Source: Pseudomonas putida W15Oct28
GTDB lineage: Bacteria > Pseudomonadota > Gammaproteobacteria > Pseudomonadales > Pseudomonadaceae
Direction of reading: 5' to 3'
Assembly: GCF_000708715.2 (NCBI RefSeq)
Contig: NZ_JENB01000002.1
Span: 210,403 to 274,402 of the forward strand
Length of the DNA stretch: 64,000 bases
Translations under genes and position numbers: made by a program
In this document: positions 34,989 through 44,549 of the stretch, one piece after another
How the letters are laid out: the number at the start of each line of letters is the position of its first letter
Numbering within the stretch: the stretch's first letter is position 1
The notes under the pieces: model-generated
What the model was told of the DNA's origin: nothing
Seen by the model: the letters and a program-made list of their open reading frames with translations, nothing else
Databases searched by the model: none

Positions 34989-35222
34989 TCACGATTCGGC
35001 CGAGACCGATATCTGGGACAACCCAAGCAAATCGGCTTGAGCCATGATCTCGTCCGGCGATGAATCAGCAGCAGGCAGTACAAGGCTGTTTTCACTGTCC
35101 CCAAAGTGCAACACGATCAGGTGCATAGCAGCCTCGTGACGACCAAGCTTGTCCTGGTCCAACTCCAGCCGGTAGCTTTTTGGCTCTTCAGCCAAGCGAT
35201 ACACGATGCTATAAATTGTCAT
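34989..35222 (-). CDS. Small unknown protein
   Basis: 77 residues from the ATG at 35222, with GAGGTG close upstream; a longer frame to 35264 lacks support. It starts TIYSIVYRLAEEPKSYRLEL and ends with an acidic helix-rich tail. No signal peptide, Cys or known domain. It lies among small stress-related genes. Confidence 0.55.
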   Translation of the reverse strand: MTIYSIVYRLAEEPKSYRLELDQDKLGRHEAAMHLIVLHFGDSENSLVLPAADSSPDEIMAQADLLGLSQISVSAES

Positions 35223-35404
35223 GCTCACCTCGAGGTTTACGGGACTTTTCAACCTGACCACCAAGCCAAAAATCTGTTCCTTTACGGCCGGTGCAGGCAG
35301 TTGCTCACGCCATGGCGTGGGGCGCTGGCAGTGGTCGGGTATTCGCTGGAACAGACTGCAAATACGTTAAAGCAGGCACAGCCAAAGTCGACGGAGGGGC
35401 CCTG

Positions 35405-35641
35405 ATGGTAGATCCGATAATGCAGCTGGACGCGGAGCTTGCGTGGCTCGGTGAGATCGCCAACGAGCTTGAACGCCAAGTAGCGCCCTGCCCGGTTACC
35501 CGGCTATTGCTGGTCGCGTGGCTAACGGAGTGGGTCCGAACCCCTCAAGCACGGGCAGAGTTGCAACGGGATAAACCTCACCTTCCACAAGCATTGAAGT
35601 CGGCATACGCAGTGTGGATTCACGCCGGTGCCAGTTGCTGA
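35405..35641 (+). CDS. Small unknown helical protein
   Basis: 78 residues from the ATG at 35405, which has GGAGG at 8 bp. Predicted mostly helical (LDAELAWLGEIANELERQV, LLLVAWLTEWVRTPQARAEL). No known domain. It is followed by a hairpin at 35687-35711 shared with the convergent DUF3618 operon. Confidence 0.5.
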   Translation: MVDPIMQLDAELAWLGEIANELERQVAPCPVTRLLLVAWLTEWVRTPQARAELQRDKPHLPQALKSAYAVWIHAGASC

Positions 35642-35686
35642 CATTGCTGCCAGCGGCCACCCGATCCTGCCCCTGCTCGGCGGTCA

Positions 35687-35711
35687 GGGCCATCCTCGTG
35701 AGGGATGGCCC
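35687..35711. terminator. Hairpin between convergent genes, possible bidirectional terminator
   Basis: GGGCCATCC, loop TCGTGAG, GGATGGCCC: a perfect 9-bp stem. It lies between the small plus-strand gene and the DUF3618 operon. There is no T tract on either side, so termination is uncertain. Confidence 0.5.
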
Positions 35712-35769
35712 CACCCATCGTGCCTGCCCTTTGCCCTGGCATGGAGCTGGTTGTGAACATCCATCAGGC

Positions 35770-36576
35770 TCAAGGCGCGAAGCCAAGCCCGTCGGAAAGG
35801 TCGGTGCCTTCCGGTTTGCGCTCTACCCGCGGCGACGCGTTGCCACCTGCCTGATCCATCGAATCTTCGACCGACGTCTTCAACTCGCTACCCTTGGTCT
35901 TGAGCGCGTCGGTCAACCGGTCACTACTGGCGCCCATCAGCTCATCTTCCTTGCGGGTACCGGGCAACGCCGCCCCCAATGCCGCGCCCAGCGCTATACC
36001 CAAGGCGGCCAATACCAGCGGTTGCTCTTGGAGCATCTGATCGAACTGCCCCTTCAACGCCGTGGTCTGGTCTGCAACCTTGTGTGCTGAGTGGCGCAGG
36101 TTATCTGCAGAAGCACCCATCGAGTCCCGCGCATTGCTGCCAAGTTCACCTGCCCGGTCCCGCACGTCATGGGCTTTCATGCGCACCGCCTGGCTGGCAT
36201 CGTGCACCGCCTCCCCGGCATGGGCAAAGGCATCCTTTACCGTGTCCACCGCGTCTGCGAACTTCTCACCCAATCCAGGTCCCTGATGCACGGGCCCTGG
36301 GTTGAAGGGGCGGTTCTGGTTCAAACCCAGCCAGGCCAGGCCCAGTACCGTGAGGGTAGCGGGTACGGGATTGTTCTTGAGGGTGGTGCCAAGGTTCTGG
36401 AAGAATTCGCCGCCATTGCCCTTTGCATAGGCCAATAGCCGATCGACCATCTGGCCGGGGCTCAGGCGCTGTTCGAGTGCATCCACCAGGTCGCTGATGT
36501 GCTCGCGCCTGGCGTTGATTTCCTGCTCGAGCAGGTCCGGGTCTTTTTGTGCGTCATGTTCGAAGGAAGTGGTCAT
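35770..36576 (-). CDS. DUF3618 (YqjD-like) membrane-associated protein
   Basis: 268 residues. Residues 10-45 match DUF3618: DLLEQEINARREHISDLVDA, LEQRLSPGQMVDRLL. Two hydrophobic segments occur near 70-87 (VPATLTVLGLAWLGL) and 190-210 (PLVLAALGIALGAALGAALP), with a long Ala/Asp-rich amphipathic helix between. It is the last gene of a three-gene operon with YqjE-like and YqjK-like partners, overlapping the previous gene by 4 bp. Such proteins sit in the inner membrane and are induced in stationary phase or osmotic stress; the molecular role is unknown. Confidence 0.83.
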   Translation of the reverse strand: MTTSFEHDAQKDPDLLEQEINARREHISDLVDALEQRLSPGQMVDRLLAYAKGNGGEFFQNLGTTLKNNPVPATLTVLGLAWLGLNQNRPFNPGPVHQGPGLGEKFADAVDTVKDAFAHAGEAVHDASQAVRMKAHDVRDRAGELGSNARDSMGASADNLRHSAHKVADQTTALKGQFDQMLQEQPLVLAALGIALGAALGAALPGTRKEDELMGASSDRLTDALKTKGSELKTSVEDSMDQAGGNASPRVERKPEGTDLSDGLGFAP

Positions 36577-37001
36577 GACAATTTCCTCTTCAGCGTGTCC
36601 TTGTCCTGTTGCATGGCATGCAAGGTACGATCAGGTGCCAGATGCGCGGGCTCGAACTGCTTCTTGCCCGACTGCAGCATGATGAAACCGATCACCACGG
36701 TGATTGCGCCGACGATCAACGCGGCCAGCCAGGGCTCAACCACCATTGCCAAGGCATAGACTGCCGCCAGCAAGAGGATGATGAACCCCGCCAGAATCAC
36801 CACAGCCCCCGCTGCAACGGCCGCCGTCCCGGCTTTCAGGGTAGCCAGGTTGTGCTGCAGCTCGGCCTTTGCCAGTGCCAGTTCCTTGGTGAACAGCTCC
36901 GGTACTTCGCGCATCAGCTGGCGCAGCAGGCCACCGACACCGACCGCGTCTTCGTCCGCCGGGCGTAACCCCGGGGTGGTGTGCAAGGGGTCCTTGTTCA
37001 T
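36573..37001 (-). CDS. DUF1469 (YqjE / phage-holin-like superfamily) membrane protein
   Basis: 142 residues from the ATG at 37001, with GGAGG at 6 bp; the ATG at 37004 is too close to it. A polar N-terminal part with LLRQLMREVPELFTKELALA is followed by two membrane segments: AVAAGAVVILAGFIILLLAA and WLAALIVGAITVVIGFIML. This is the YqjE pattern. It overlaps the previous stop and the next start, so the three genes are coupled. Probably an inner-membrane stress protein acting with the DUF3618 product. Confidence 0.82.
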   Translation of the reverse strand: MNKDPLHTTPGLRPADEDAVGVGGLLRQLMREVPELFTKELALAKAELQHNLATLKAGTAAVAAGAVVILAGFIILLLAAVYALAMVVEPWLAALIVGAITVVIGFIMLQSGKKQFEPAHLAPDRTLHAMQQDKDTLKRKLS

Positions 37002-37597
37002 CATTCACCTCCTTTGAGTGGATCACGCTCGAACGGGCTACCACTGACCGGCGTACCGGCGCCTGGCCCGATCGGGTCGATGGGGGTGTAAGGTTTACGG
37101 GTGGATACGTCGCTACCGCGATCGGGCGTCACAGGCTGCGCAGGCCGGGAGTGGCGCCAATCGTCGGATGACGCAGCGGTAGCCTCGCCATGAGTGGCGC
37201 TGGCCCGCATGAACCGCGACACGGCAAACCCAAGTGCGACGCTACCGGCCAAAAACAGCGCCGGGTTGCTCCGCGCCAACTGGGCACCGCGTTGCAGCAG
37301 GCTCTCGGCGTTTTCATGGCGCAGCTGCGCGGCGAAGTCGCCCACGCACCCTGCTGCCTGGCTCAGGTACTGCGATAACCCGAGGGTGTCGTTTTCTTGC
37401 AGTGCTTGCGCGGCCGAGCGTGCGCCTTGCTCCAGCGAATCAAGCTGATCGGCTGCGGTATCGCGGTAGTGCTCGAACTGCTCGCTGCCTTTCTGCCTGG
37501 CCTCACCTAGCAGCGCACCGGCCTCATCGGTGATGGTCTGCGCGTGATCCTGAGTGCTGCCGGGTGGAGATGTCGAGCCTTGATCGGTCCTGTCCAT
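37001..37597 (-). CDS. Stress-induced coiled-coil protein, first gene of the DUF3618 operon
   Basis: 198 residues from the ATG at 37597, preceded by GAGGG at 7 bp. The N-terminal half is Ala/Gln/Glu-rich and helical (AGALLGEARQKGSEQFEHYR, SLEQGARSAAQALQENDTLG), like nutrient-deprivation-induced proteins of Pseudomonas. A single membrane segment lies near 130-145 (PALFLAGSVALGFAVSRFM). The C-terminus is Pro/Gly-rich and disordered. Together with the next two genes it resembles the YqjC/D/E/K group in E. coli. Confidence 0.75.
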   Translation of the reverse strand: MDRTDQGSTSPPGSTQDHAQTITDEAGALLGEARQKGSEQFEHYRDTAADQLDSLEQGARSAAQALQENDTLGLSQYLSQAAGCVGDFAAQLRHENAESLLQRGAQLARSNPALFLAGSVALGFAVSRFMRASATHGEATAASSDDWRHSRPAQPVTPDRGSDVSTRKPYTPIDPIGPGAGTPVSGSPFERDPLKGGE

Positions 37598-37903
37598 CGT
37601 TACGCCCTCGTAACTGAGTAATGAGCGAATGCCGTCATTACTGGGCATTCATTCGGAGGACGCAGGCAGGACGGCGGTAGTTCAGCGTGTGTGATCTATG
37701 ACGCTTACCTGGCGATCAAAATGAAACGGCGCGATCAACCCCCGGCATTGAACCCGGCGCCGAGGCTTTGACCGCAATGGTAATCAGCGCCAGAGAGGGT
37801 GCTGCCCCGCAGCTCGGCAAGCAGGCTGAACGTTTTCCCGGCCGGCCCGGTCGCACGACAGAGACACAGCCAACTGTGCGAACCCTGACCGTGAGGACCT
37901 TCC
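37598..37903. promoter_or_regulatory. Divergent promoter region of the DUF3618 and PaoABC-like operons
   Basis: 306 bp with no credible gene. It must hold promoters for both operons. I cannot pick a reliable -35/-10. Confidence 0.4.
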
Positions 37904-38434
37904 ATGAGCGCAACCGCCCCCGTGGGTACCGAAGAACACCGCATTGGCCTGACCATCAATGGTCAGCCCCGATCACTGCAGGTCCTTCCCTGGACAACGT
38001 TGCTCGACCTGCTGCGTGAGCAGTTGGACCTGGTCGGCACCAAGAAAGGCTGCGACCACGGCCAGTGTGGGGCCTGCACGGTGTTGCGTGATGGCAAGCG
38101 CATCAATGCGTGCCTCACCCTCGCCGTCATGTGTGAAGGTGCCCACCTGGTGACTATCGAAGGGCTGGCCAGCGGCGGCGAGCTGCATCCCCTGCAACGC
38201 GCCTTCATCCGCCATGATGCTTTCCAGTGCGGCTATTGCACCCCGGGCCAGATCTGCTCCGCAGTCGGGCTGGCGAACGAAGGCCATGCCGATACCCCAC
38301 AGGCAATTCGGGAACAGATGAGTGGCAACCTGTGCCGCTGCGGTGCCTACAGCAACATCGTCGCTGCGGTGGAAGAAGCCCTGCCGTTAATGAACGACCG
38401 GCCCCAGGCCACGCAAGGAGGGCCGAACCCATGA
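37904..38434 (+). CDS. paoA: Aldehyde oxidoreductase [2Fe-2S] subunit, PaoA/YagT-like
   Basis: 176 residues. The plant-type [2Fe-2S] site is GCDHGQCGACTV with a further Cys in NACLTLA; the second cluster has FQCGYCTPGQI and GNLCRCGAY. This is the electron-transfer subunit of the xanthine oxidase family of periplasmic aldehyde oxidases. No twin-arginine signal is present at the N-terminus, unlike E. coli PaoA, so the complex may be cytoplasmic. The stop overlaps the next start as ATGA. Confidence 0.88.
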   Translation: MSATAPVGTEEHRIGLTINGQPRSLQVLPWTTLLDLLREQLDLVGTKKGCDHGQCGACTVLRDGKRINACLTLAVMCEGAHLVTIEGLASGGELHPLQRAFIRHDAFQCGYCTPGQICSAVGLANEGHADTPQAIREQMSGNLCRCGAYSNIVAAVEEALPLMNDRPQATQGGPNP

Positions 38435-39432
38435 CGCCCTTCAGCTACCACAAGCCTGCATCGGTCAGCGAAGCCATCAGCCTGGCAGACCCCAGCTCGC
38501 GTTTCATTGCCGGTGGTACCAACCTCGTCGACCTGATGAAGGAAAACGTGGTTCGGCCCGAACGGCTGATCGACATCTCCGGCCTTGGGCTGAACGGCAT
38601 CCACGCCACCGCGAACGCTGGCGTGCTGATCGGCGCATTGGTAAGCAACGCCGACCTTGCCTGGCATCCGATGATTCAGCAGCACTACCCACTGCTGTCA
38701 GAAGCCATCCTGGCAGGGGCATCCCCGCAGTTGAGAAACATGGCCAGCACCGGTGGCAACCTGCTGCAACGTACCCGGTGCTACTACTTCTATGACACAG
38801 GCACCCCCTGCAACAAACGTGAACCCGGCAGCGGATGCCCCGCGCGTGATGGCCTGAACCGTATCCATGCCATTCTTGGCGCCAGCGCTTCCTGCGTCGC
38901 GACCCACCCCTCGGACATGTGCGTGGCATTGGCAGCGCTCGAAGCCGTGGTGCACGTACAAGGGCCGTCCGGTGACCGCCAGATACCCTTCGCAGATTTC
39001 CATCGCCTGCCCGAGGACACCCCCGAGCACGACAATCAACTGGCAGTCGATGAACTGGTGACAGGCATCGAGCTGCCGCCCCCGGTGTTCGCAGACCACT
39101 ATCGATACCTGAAAATTCGGGACCGCGCATCCTATGCGTTCGCGCTGGTGTCGGTTGCCGCTGCCCTGCGCTTCGATGGCGCGGTGATTCAGCAGGCTCG
39201 TCTGGCCCTGGGAGGTGTTGCCCACAAGCCGTGGCGAGTCCCGGACGTGGAGCGCATGCTGGTCGGCCAGGTGCCTTGCGAAGCGCTTTTCACCCAAGCC
39301 GCGCAAATGCTGCTGCAAGGTGCACAGCCCCTGAGCCACAACGGTTTCAAGGTAACGCTCGCGCAGCGGGCAAGCGTGCGGGCATTGAGCGAGGCGGCGC
39401 TGGGCGCTGCAGGCATGGGGGCACGACCATGA
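38431..39432 (+). CDS. paoB: Aldehyde oxidoreductase FAD subunit, PaoB/YagS-like
   Basis: 333 residues from the ATG at 38431. FAD-binding signature is FIAGGTNLVDLMKENV and ASPQLRNMASTGGNLLQRTR. The Cys-rich insert RTRCYYFYDTGTPCNKREP with GCPA matches the extra [4Fe-4S] cluster of PaoB-type proteins, which ordinary xanthine dehydrogenase FAD subunits lack. ATGA overlaps on both sides couple it with paoA and paoC, giving equal amounts of the three subunits. Confidence 0.88.
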   Translation: MTPFSYHKPASVSEAISLADPSSRFIAGGTNLVDLMKENVVRPERLIDISGLGLNGIHATANAGVLIGALVSNADLAWHPMIQQHYPLLSEAILAGASPQLRNMASTGGNLLQRTRCYYFYDTGTPCNKREPGSGCPARDGLNRIHAILGASASCVATHPSDMCVALAALEAVVHVQGPSGDRQIPFADFHRLPEDTPEHDNQLAVDELVTGIELPPPVFADHYRYLKIRDRASYAFALVSVAAALRFDGAVIQQARLALGGVAHKPWRVPDVERMLVGQVPCEALFTQAAQMLLQGAQPLSHNGFKVTLAQRASVRALSEAALGAAGMGARP

Positions 39433-41627
39433 ACAGAACCACACCGTTGGTCGGCACCCCCCTGGACCGCGTGGACGGCGTGGCCAAGGTCACCGGGCAG
39501 GCACGCTACGCGGGTGAGTACCCCGAGGCCGGGCTGCTTCATGGCAGTGTCGTGTGCAGTACCATCGCCCGAGGCCGGGTACTCAAGATCGACAGCGACC
39601 TGGCAACCCGCGTGCCCGGGGTGATCGCCGTGCTCGACCATCGCCACCGGCCGCACATTTCCGGTTACGACGACGACTACAGTGACGCCGACTCGGCCGA
39701 GGGGTCGCCGTTTCGGCCGTTGTTCAACGACCGCGTGCTCTACAGCGGGCAACCGTTGGCCCTGGTGGTGGCTGACACCTTGGAACTGGCGCGGTACGCA
39801 GGGTCGCTGATCAATATCGAGTATGACGAAGAGGCCCACCAGACAGACCTGGGTGCCAGCCCGCAATCGCATGAAGCACCGGCCGAGACACCGGCACCGC
39901 GTGGCGACTTTGTCGCGCAGTTCGCCGGTGCACCGGTGCAGGTAGATGCCACTTACCTGACCGCTAATGAGCATCACAACCCGATGGAGCCACATGCGTC
40001 GACCGTGCACTACAAAACCGACGGCACCCTGGAAGTCCACGACAAGACCCAGGGTACGCAAAACTGCCAGGACTACCTGCACAAGGTGTTCGGCCTGCCA
40101 AAGGCTGACATCAGGGTGCGTGCGGCATTTGTCGGTGGCGCCTTCGGCTCGGGCTTGCGCCCGCAGTACCAGCTGCCGTTGGCAGTGATGGCGGCATTGC
40201 ACCTGCAACGCTCGGTGCGCGTCACGCTGACGCGCCAGCAGATGTTCACCTTCGGTTACCGGCCCCGCACCGAACAGCGGCTGCGCCTGGGCGCAGACGC
40301 GCACGGTCGGCTGCTGGCGATTGCCCACGATGCGCTTGGCCAGACATCCCGCTTCGAGGACTTCACCGAGCATCTGGTGGAATGGAGCGGCATGCTCTAC
40401 CAGTGTGACAACGTTGCGCTCAGCTATCGCCTGGCCCCACTGGATGTGTACACCCCGCTGGACATGCGCGCGCCCGGCGCGGCCTCCGGGATGATAGCGC
40501 TGGAATGCGCCATGGATGAACTTGCTTGCGCAGCGCAGATCGACCCGCTCGATTTGCGCCGGCGCAACTTCGCCGCCAACAATGCCAACGAGGGCAAGCC
40601 CTATTCCAGCAAGGAGTTGCTGGCGTGTTACCAGCAAGGCGCCGACCGTTTCGGCTGGGTAAACCGCAACCCGCAGCCTCGCAACATGCGCAATGGCCAT
40701 CAGCTGGTCGGTTGGGGCATGGCTGGCGGCGTCTGGGAAGCGATGCAGATGAAGGCCAGCGCCAAGGCCCGCATCGATGCACAGGGCCAGCTGACGGTCA
40801 GCAGTGCCACCACCGACATTGGAACCGGCACCTACACCGTCATGACTCAGATCGCCGCCGACGCTGCCGGGGTCAGGGTGCAGGATATCACCTTCGTGCT
40901 GGGCGACTCCTCGCTGCCCACCGCGCCACTTCAGGGCGGGTCTTTCACCGTGTCGTCAGTGGGCTCGGCCGTGCGTCAAGCCTGCCTGGTGCTGCGCAGC
41001 AAAGTGCTGGAGCACGCGCGCAACACGTACCCACAGCTCGCCAATACACCCACGGAGCAGATCGTTTTCGCTGATGGCTACCTGTACGCCGGCAGCCATC
41101 GCCTGGCCTTGGGTGACATCGTGGGCAGCGCCGCGGGTGGTAGTTTCGAAGTGCAGATCGATGCCGAGCCAGGCGCCAGGCGCCAACCGTTCTCCACCGC
41201 CACTCATTCGGCGGTGTTCGTGGAAGTCCACGTTGACGAGGACCTTGGCACCATCCAGGTCACCCGGGTGGTCAGCGCCGTGGCGGCAGGACGGGTGGTC
41301 AACCCAAAGACTGCACGCAGCCAGATTCTGGGAGGCGTGGTGTGGGGTGTGGGCATGGCCCTTCACGAAGAGGCACTGACCGACCATCGGCTGGGCCGCA
41401 TCGTCAACCACGACCTGGCGCACTACCACATCCCGGTCAATGCAGACATTGGGGATATCGAGGTGATCTTCGTCGAAGAGAACGATGACATCGTCAATGA
41501 GCTGGGTTCCAAGGGCGTGGGTGAAATCGGCGTTGTCGGGGTGGCAGCGGCGGTGGCCAACGCTGTCTACCATGCCACCGGCAAGCGTGTAAGGGCGTTC
41601 CCGATCACGCTGGACAAAGTGCTGTGA
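39429..41627 (+). CDS. paoC: Aldehyde oxidoreductase molybdenum subunit, PaoC/YagR-like
   Basis: 732 residues, the usual length. It has VDGVAKVTGQARYAGEY at the N-terminus, FVGGAFGSGLRPQYQLPLAV and DMRAPGAASGMIALECAMDE for cofactor binding, and GSKGVGEIGVVGVAAAVANA with the active-site Glu of the family. It oxidises aldehydes to acids with molybdopterin cytosine dinucleotide. No paoD/XdhC-type insertion factor gene follows; the next gene is convergent, so maturation must use a factor encoded elsewhere. Substrate range is not evident. Confidence 0.9.
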   Translation: MNRTTPLVGTPLDRVDGVAKVTGQARYAGEYPEAGLLHGSVVCSTIARGRVLKIDSDLATRVPGVIAVLDHRHRPHISGYDDDYSDADSAEGSPFRPLFNDRVLYSGQPLALVVADTLELARYAGSLINIEYDEEAHQTDLGASPQSHEAPAETPAPRGDFVAQFAGAPVQVDATYLTANEHHNPMEPHASTVHYKTDGTLEVHDKTQGTQNCQDYLHKVFGLPKADIRVRAAFVGGAFGSGLRPQYQLPLAVMAALHLQRSVRVTLTRQQMFTFGYRPRTEQRLRLGADAHGRLLAIAHDALGQTSRFEDFTEHLVEWSGMLYQCDNVALSYRLAPLDVYTPLDMRAPGAASGMIALECAMDELACAAQIDPLDLRRRNFAANNANEGKPYSSKELLACYQQGADRFGWVNRNPQPRNMRNGHQLVGWGMAGGVWEAMQMKASAKARIDAQGQLTVSSATTDIGTGTYTVMTQIAADAAGVRVQDITFVLGDSSLPTAPLQGGSFTVSSVGSAVRQACLVLRSKVLEHARNTYPQLANTPTEQIVFADGYLYAGSHRLALGDIVGSAAGGSFEVQIDAEPGARRQPFSTATHSAVFVEVHVDEDLGTIQVTRVVSAVAAGRVVNPKTARSQILGGVVWGVGMALHEEALTDHRLGRIVNHDLAHYHIPVNADIGDIEVIFVEENDDIVNELGSKGVGEIGVVGVAAAVANAVYHATGKRVRAFPITLDKVL

Positions 41628-41653
41628 TTGGGCGGGGGCTCGACCGAGCCGGT

Positions 41654-42379
41654 TCACGCAGCGGCGCCCCCGTGCAACCAGGCATCGGTAGCCAGGGCGT
41701 CGCCCAAGGCCGCACCGCTTGCGGTGTTGTCGAATACGCACCAGGTGGGTTGCCGGGCGGCACACTGCTGCAAACGAGCAGCCAGGCGCTGCAGGTAATC
41801 GCGCTCGTAAGCGCTGCGATAGATCTGCGGCTCACCGTGCAAGCGCCAGTAAACCAGCCCGTGCCAGCCGCCAGGTTGGGCATCCACGCCAAACCGCGAA
41901 GGGCTGGCCGCTACCTGAGCCACCTGGAAGTCGACGAGCATTGGCTGGGCCGTCGCCCAGGAACGATGCCTTGGTTCGACCGCCAGGCATCCACGATAGC
42001 GTTTTCGCAGGCTGGTGAAGAATTGATTGGCAGTGTCGACGTCAAACGCCAGTGACGGCGGCAATTGCACCAGCAGGCAACCAAGTCGATCGCCCAGATG
42101 CCCGCATTCATGGAGAAATTGCTCAAGCAAGCCTGTACAGCCCTTCAGGCCATGTTCATGGGTAATGGCCTTGGGCAACTTGACGGAAAACCGAAAATGC
42201 TCAGGCACCGACTCAGCCCATCGGGCATAGGTTTTTGGCTGATGAGCGCGGTAGAACGAAGAGTTGATTTCGACCGCGTTCAATCGGGCCGCGTATCGCT
42301 GCAACTGGCTCCCCTGCGTAGGAAAGTCACCGGCATGAAGCCGTGACAGGCTCCAACCCGCGCAACCAATATGAATCAT
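41654..42379 (-). CDS. DUF72 family protein (YecE-like)
   Basis: 241 residues from the ATG at 42379; AGGA lies 9-10 bp upstream. It has the family's IHIGCAGWS start, RLNAVEINSSFYR, FSVKLPKAITHEH, LLVQLPPSL, AVEPRHRSW and VYWRLHGEPQIYRSAY. DUF72 is a TIM-barrel-like fold of unknown function. It follows a small unknown gene on the same strand by 65 bp. Convergent to paoC. Confidence 0.88.
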   Translation of the reverse strand: MIHIGCAGWSLSRLHAGDFPTQGSQLQRYAARLNAVEINSSFYRAHQPKTYARWAESVPEHFRFSVKLPKAITHEHGLKGCTGLLEQFLHECGHLGDRLGCLLVQLPPSLAFDVDTANQFFTSLRKRYRGCLAVEPRHRSWATAQPMLVDFQVAQVAASPSRFGVDAQPGGWHGLVYWRLHGEPQIYRSAYERDYLQRLAARLQQCAARQPTWCVFDNTASGAALGDALATDAWLHGGAAA

Positions 42380-42444
42380 CCTGAGCGTTCCTGTGGCGGT
42401 CGCTGATACGACTGCCAGCGACCACCAATCCGTCGCATAGGCGT

Positions 42445-42735
42445 CTAGGCTACATGCTTCTCGGCAGGACGCTGCTCGGTCGCCAAGCATCTTGCGCGTC
42501 CTACCCCCCATGCCAAAGCGCGTGTCATCGACTCTCCCGGGCGAGAGTCGTAAGCCTCTTCATGAAGCACCATGCCTGAGCCGGCGTAGACGCCAATGAA
42601 CATCTGAGTATCGCCCGTGCGCGACAGCCGCACCTGGATGTCCATGGTTGTGCCGTCGTCCAGGGTTTCATGGTGATTTCTATGGTGGAGCGATGGATCA
42701 GCCCATTTCCAAAACACATCACCGCGAATCCGCAT
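42445..42735 (-). CDS. Small unknown protein upstream of DUF72
   Basis: 96 residues with a strong AGGAGG 6 bp before the ATG. Mid-part reads TTMDIQVRLSRTGDTQMFIG and YAGSGMVLHEEAYDSRPG, suggesting a small beta-rich domain. No signal peptide. Unknown family. It probably forms an operon with the DUF72 gene. Confidence 0.6.
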   Translation of the reverse strand: MRIRGDVFWKWADPSLHHRNHHETLDDGTTMDIQVRLSRTGDTQMFIGVYAGSGMVLHEEAYDSRPGESMTRALAWGVGRARCLATEQRPAEKHVA

Positions 42736-42967
42736 GCCGCCCTCCTACGACTTTAGTCTTATATGTGGGGTGCCTCCACCATAGCGCAGCGAAGCGGGGA
42801 CAACAGCACCGCCGAGCGGATTATGGATCCGAAAGATGACGGGATGTGAATTGTGTTGGAGAAGCAGAAATGAGCGGCTGATTTGTAAAATTGCTGAACT
42901 TTGATGCCCCACATGGCTTCACCTGCATACCCGCCCACAAACCTTACGGCTGCAGGAGCTGAAGTAT

Positions 42968-44170
42968 ATGAGAGCGCTGACCTACCACGGAGCAAACGAC
43001 GTCAGGGTCGATAACGTCCCTGATCCCATCATCGAGCAAGCAGACGACATCATCCTCCGGGTCACCGCCACCGCGATCTGCGGCTCCGACCTGCATCTGT
43101 ACCGAGGCAAGATTCCGGAAACCGAAGCTGGCGATATTTTCGGCCACGAGTTCATGGGCATCGTCGAGGACACCGGAAGTGCAGTCACTCATCTACAGAT
43201 TGGCGACCGGGTAGTGATTCCCTTCGTTATCGCCTGCGGCAGTTGTTTCTTCTGTCAGCACGATCTGTTTGCCGCCTGCGAAACCACAAACACTGGGCGT
43301 GGCTCAATCATCAATAAAAAGGGCATTCCTCCAGGCGCGGCGCTGTTTGGCTACAGCCATTTATATGGCGGCATCCCTGGCGGACAAGCTGACTACGTCA
43401 GGGTACCCAAAGGTAATGTCGGCCCGTTCAAAGTCCCCACCGACCTGGCCGATGACAAGGTGCTTTTCCTGTCCGATATTCTGCCGACCGCTTGGCAGGC
43501 GGTCATTAATGCCGAAATTGGCCAGGGTTCATCGGTGGCAATCTACGGCGCCGGGCCAGTGGGTTTGCTGAGTGCCGCCTGTGCGCGAATGCTCGGTGCC
43601 CAGACCATCTTCATGGTCGATGACAACGATTACCGCCTGGCATATGCCCGGGACGCTTACGGTGTTGTACCCATCAACTTCGAGCGGGACGACGATCCCG
43701 CAGACAGCATCATCCGGCAAACGCCAGGTATGCGCGGCGTTGACGCGGTGATCGACGCGGTCGGCTTCGAGGCCAAAGGCAGCACTGCCGAAACGGTGAT
43801 GACCGCACTGAAAATCGAAGGCAGCAGTGGCAAGGCGCTGCGCCAGAGCATTGCTGCAGTGCGTCGTGGCGGCGTTGTGAGCGTCCCAGGTGTGTATGCC
43901 GGCTTCATTCACGCCTTCATGTTCGGCGATGCGTTCGACAAGGGCCTGACTTTCAAGATGGGCCAGACCCATGTCCAGAAATACCTGCCCGAACTGCTGG
44001 AGCACATCGAAGCAGGACGCCTGCAACCGGAGCTTATCGTCACCCACCGCTTAGCACTCGAAGAAGCGGCCATGGGTTACAAGATGTTCGATCAGAAGCA
44101 GGACAACTGCCGCAAGGTCATCCTCGTGCCAGGCGCTGCGGCGGGCACCCTGGGCCCTGACTACGTGTAG
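42968..44170 (+). CDS. Zinc-dependent MDR dehydrogenase, formaldehyde-dehydrogenase-like
   Basis: 400 residues. The catalytic-zinc residues are in [15 protein letters not shown] and [11 protein letters not shown]; the structural-zinc region reads [17 protein letters not shown], which keeps most of the Cys set. The Rossmann loop is [11 protein letters not shown] and a long insertion near 270-300 fits glutathione-independent formaldehyde dehydrogenases. It is likely NAD-dependent oxidation of an alcohol or aldehyde hydrate. An 8-codon frame (44184-44210) and a small gene follow. Substrate not known. Confidence 0.85.
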   Translation: MRALTYHGANDVRVDNVPDPIIEQADDIILRVTATAICGSDLHLYRGKIPETEAGDIFGHEFMGIVEDTGSAVTHLQIGDRVVIPFVIACGSCFFCQHDLFAACETTNTGRGSIINKKGIPPGAALFGYSHLYGGIPGGQADYVRVPKGNVGPFKVPTDLADDKVLFLSDILPTAWQAVINAEIGQGSSVAIYGAGPVGLLSAACARMLGAQTIFMVDDNDYRLAYARDAYGVVPINFERDDDPADSIIRQTPGMRGVDAVIDAVGFEAKGSTAETVMTALKIEGSSGKALRQSIAAVRRGGVVSVPGVYAGFIHAFMFGDAFDKGLTFKMGQTHVQKYLPELLEHIEAGRLQPELIVTHRLALEEAAMGYKMFDQKQDNCRKVILVPGAAAGTLGPDYV

Positions 44171-44255
44171 AGGAGCCAAGGTCATGAACGGTCTCGCCAG
44201 TTACTTCTGAATTGCCGTGGCGGAAATCTGATTACCACCTATAGGGGGTTGCAAC

Positions 44256-44549
44256 ATGATTGATCAAGCGACTGGCATGAAACCTGGCGAACGATACAGC
44301 GTAGAGAACGTCGAGCGCGCCCATCAATTTCCGGGTTTCTTTCTGGATGGGAAATACTACCTTGGCCCTGAACTGCTGACGGCTGTCGGCTGGCACTCTG
44401 ATAAACACCCTGTCACTGGGCAGCTGGGTTGCCCAGCCCTACGCAGCGGCGTACTCGGCAAGCAAGTTCGGCCTGCGTGGCCTGCACGCAACGCAGGCGC
44501 CGCTGATTTGAACCGCTCAGCATCGCGAATGCAACCCTGGCTAAATTGA
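44256..44549 (+). CDS. Small unknown protein
   Basis: 97 residues with AGGGGG 7 bp upstream of the ATG. The N-terminal part, GERYSVENVERAHQFPGFFL, and a Gly/Pro-rich middle are distinctive but I know no family. The last 9 bp overlap the 3' end of the convergent small gene at 44541-44699. Confidence 0.5.
   Translation: MIDQATGMKPGERYSVENVERAHQFPGFFLDGKYYLGPELLTAVGWHSDKHPVTGQLGCPALRSGVLGKQVRPAWPARNAGAADLNRSASRMQPWLN

Noticed and set aside
39189..40700. 503-codon open frame antisense to paoC
   Set aside because: No family match and no ribosome site; paoC has full molybdoenzyme motifs.
44184..44210. 8-codon frame after a good ribosome site, following the formaldehyde-dehydrogenase-like gene
   Set aside because: Too short to call; it may be a leader peptide or the start of a lost gene, but nothing else supports it.
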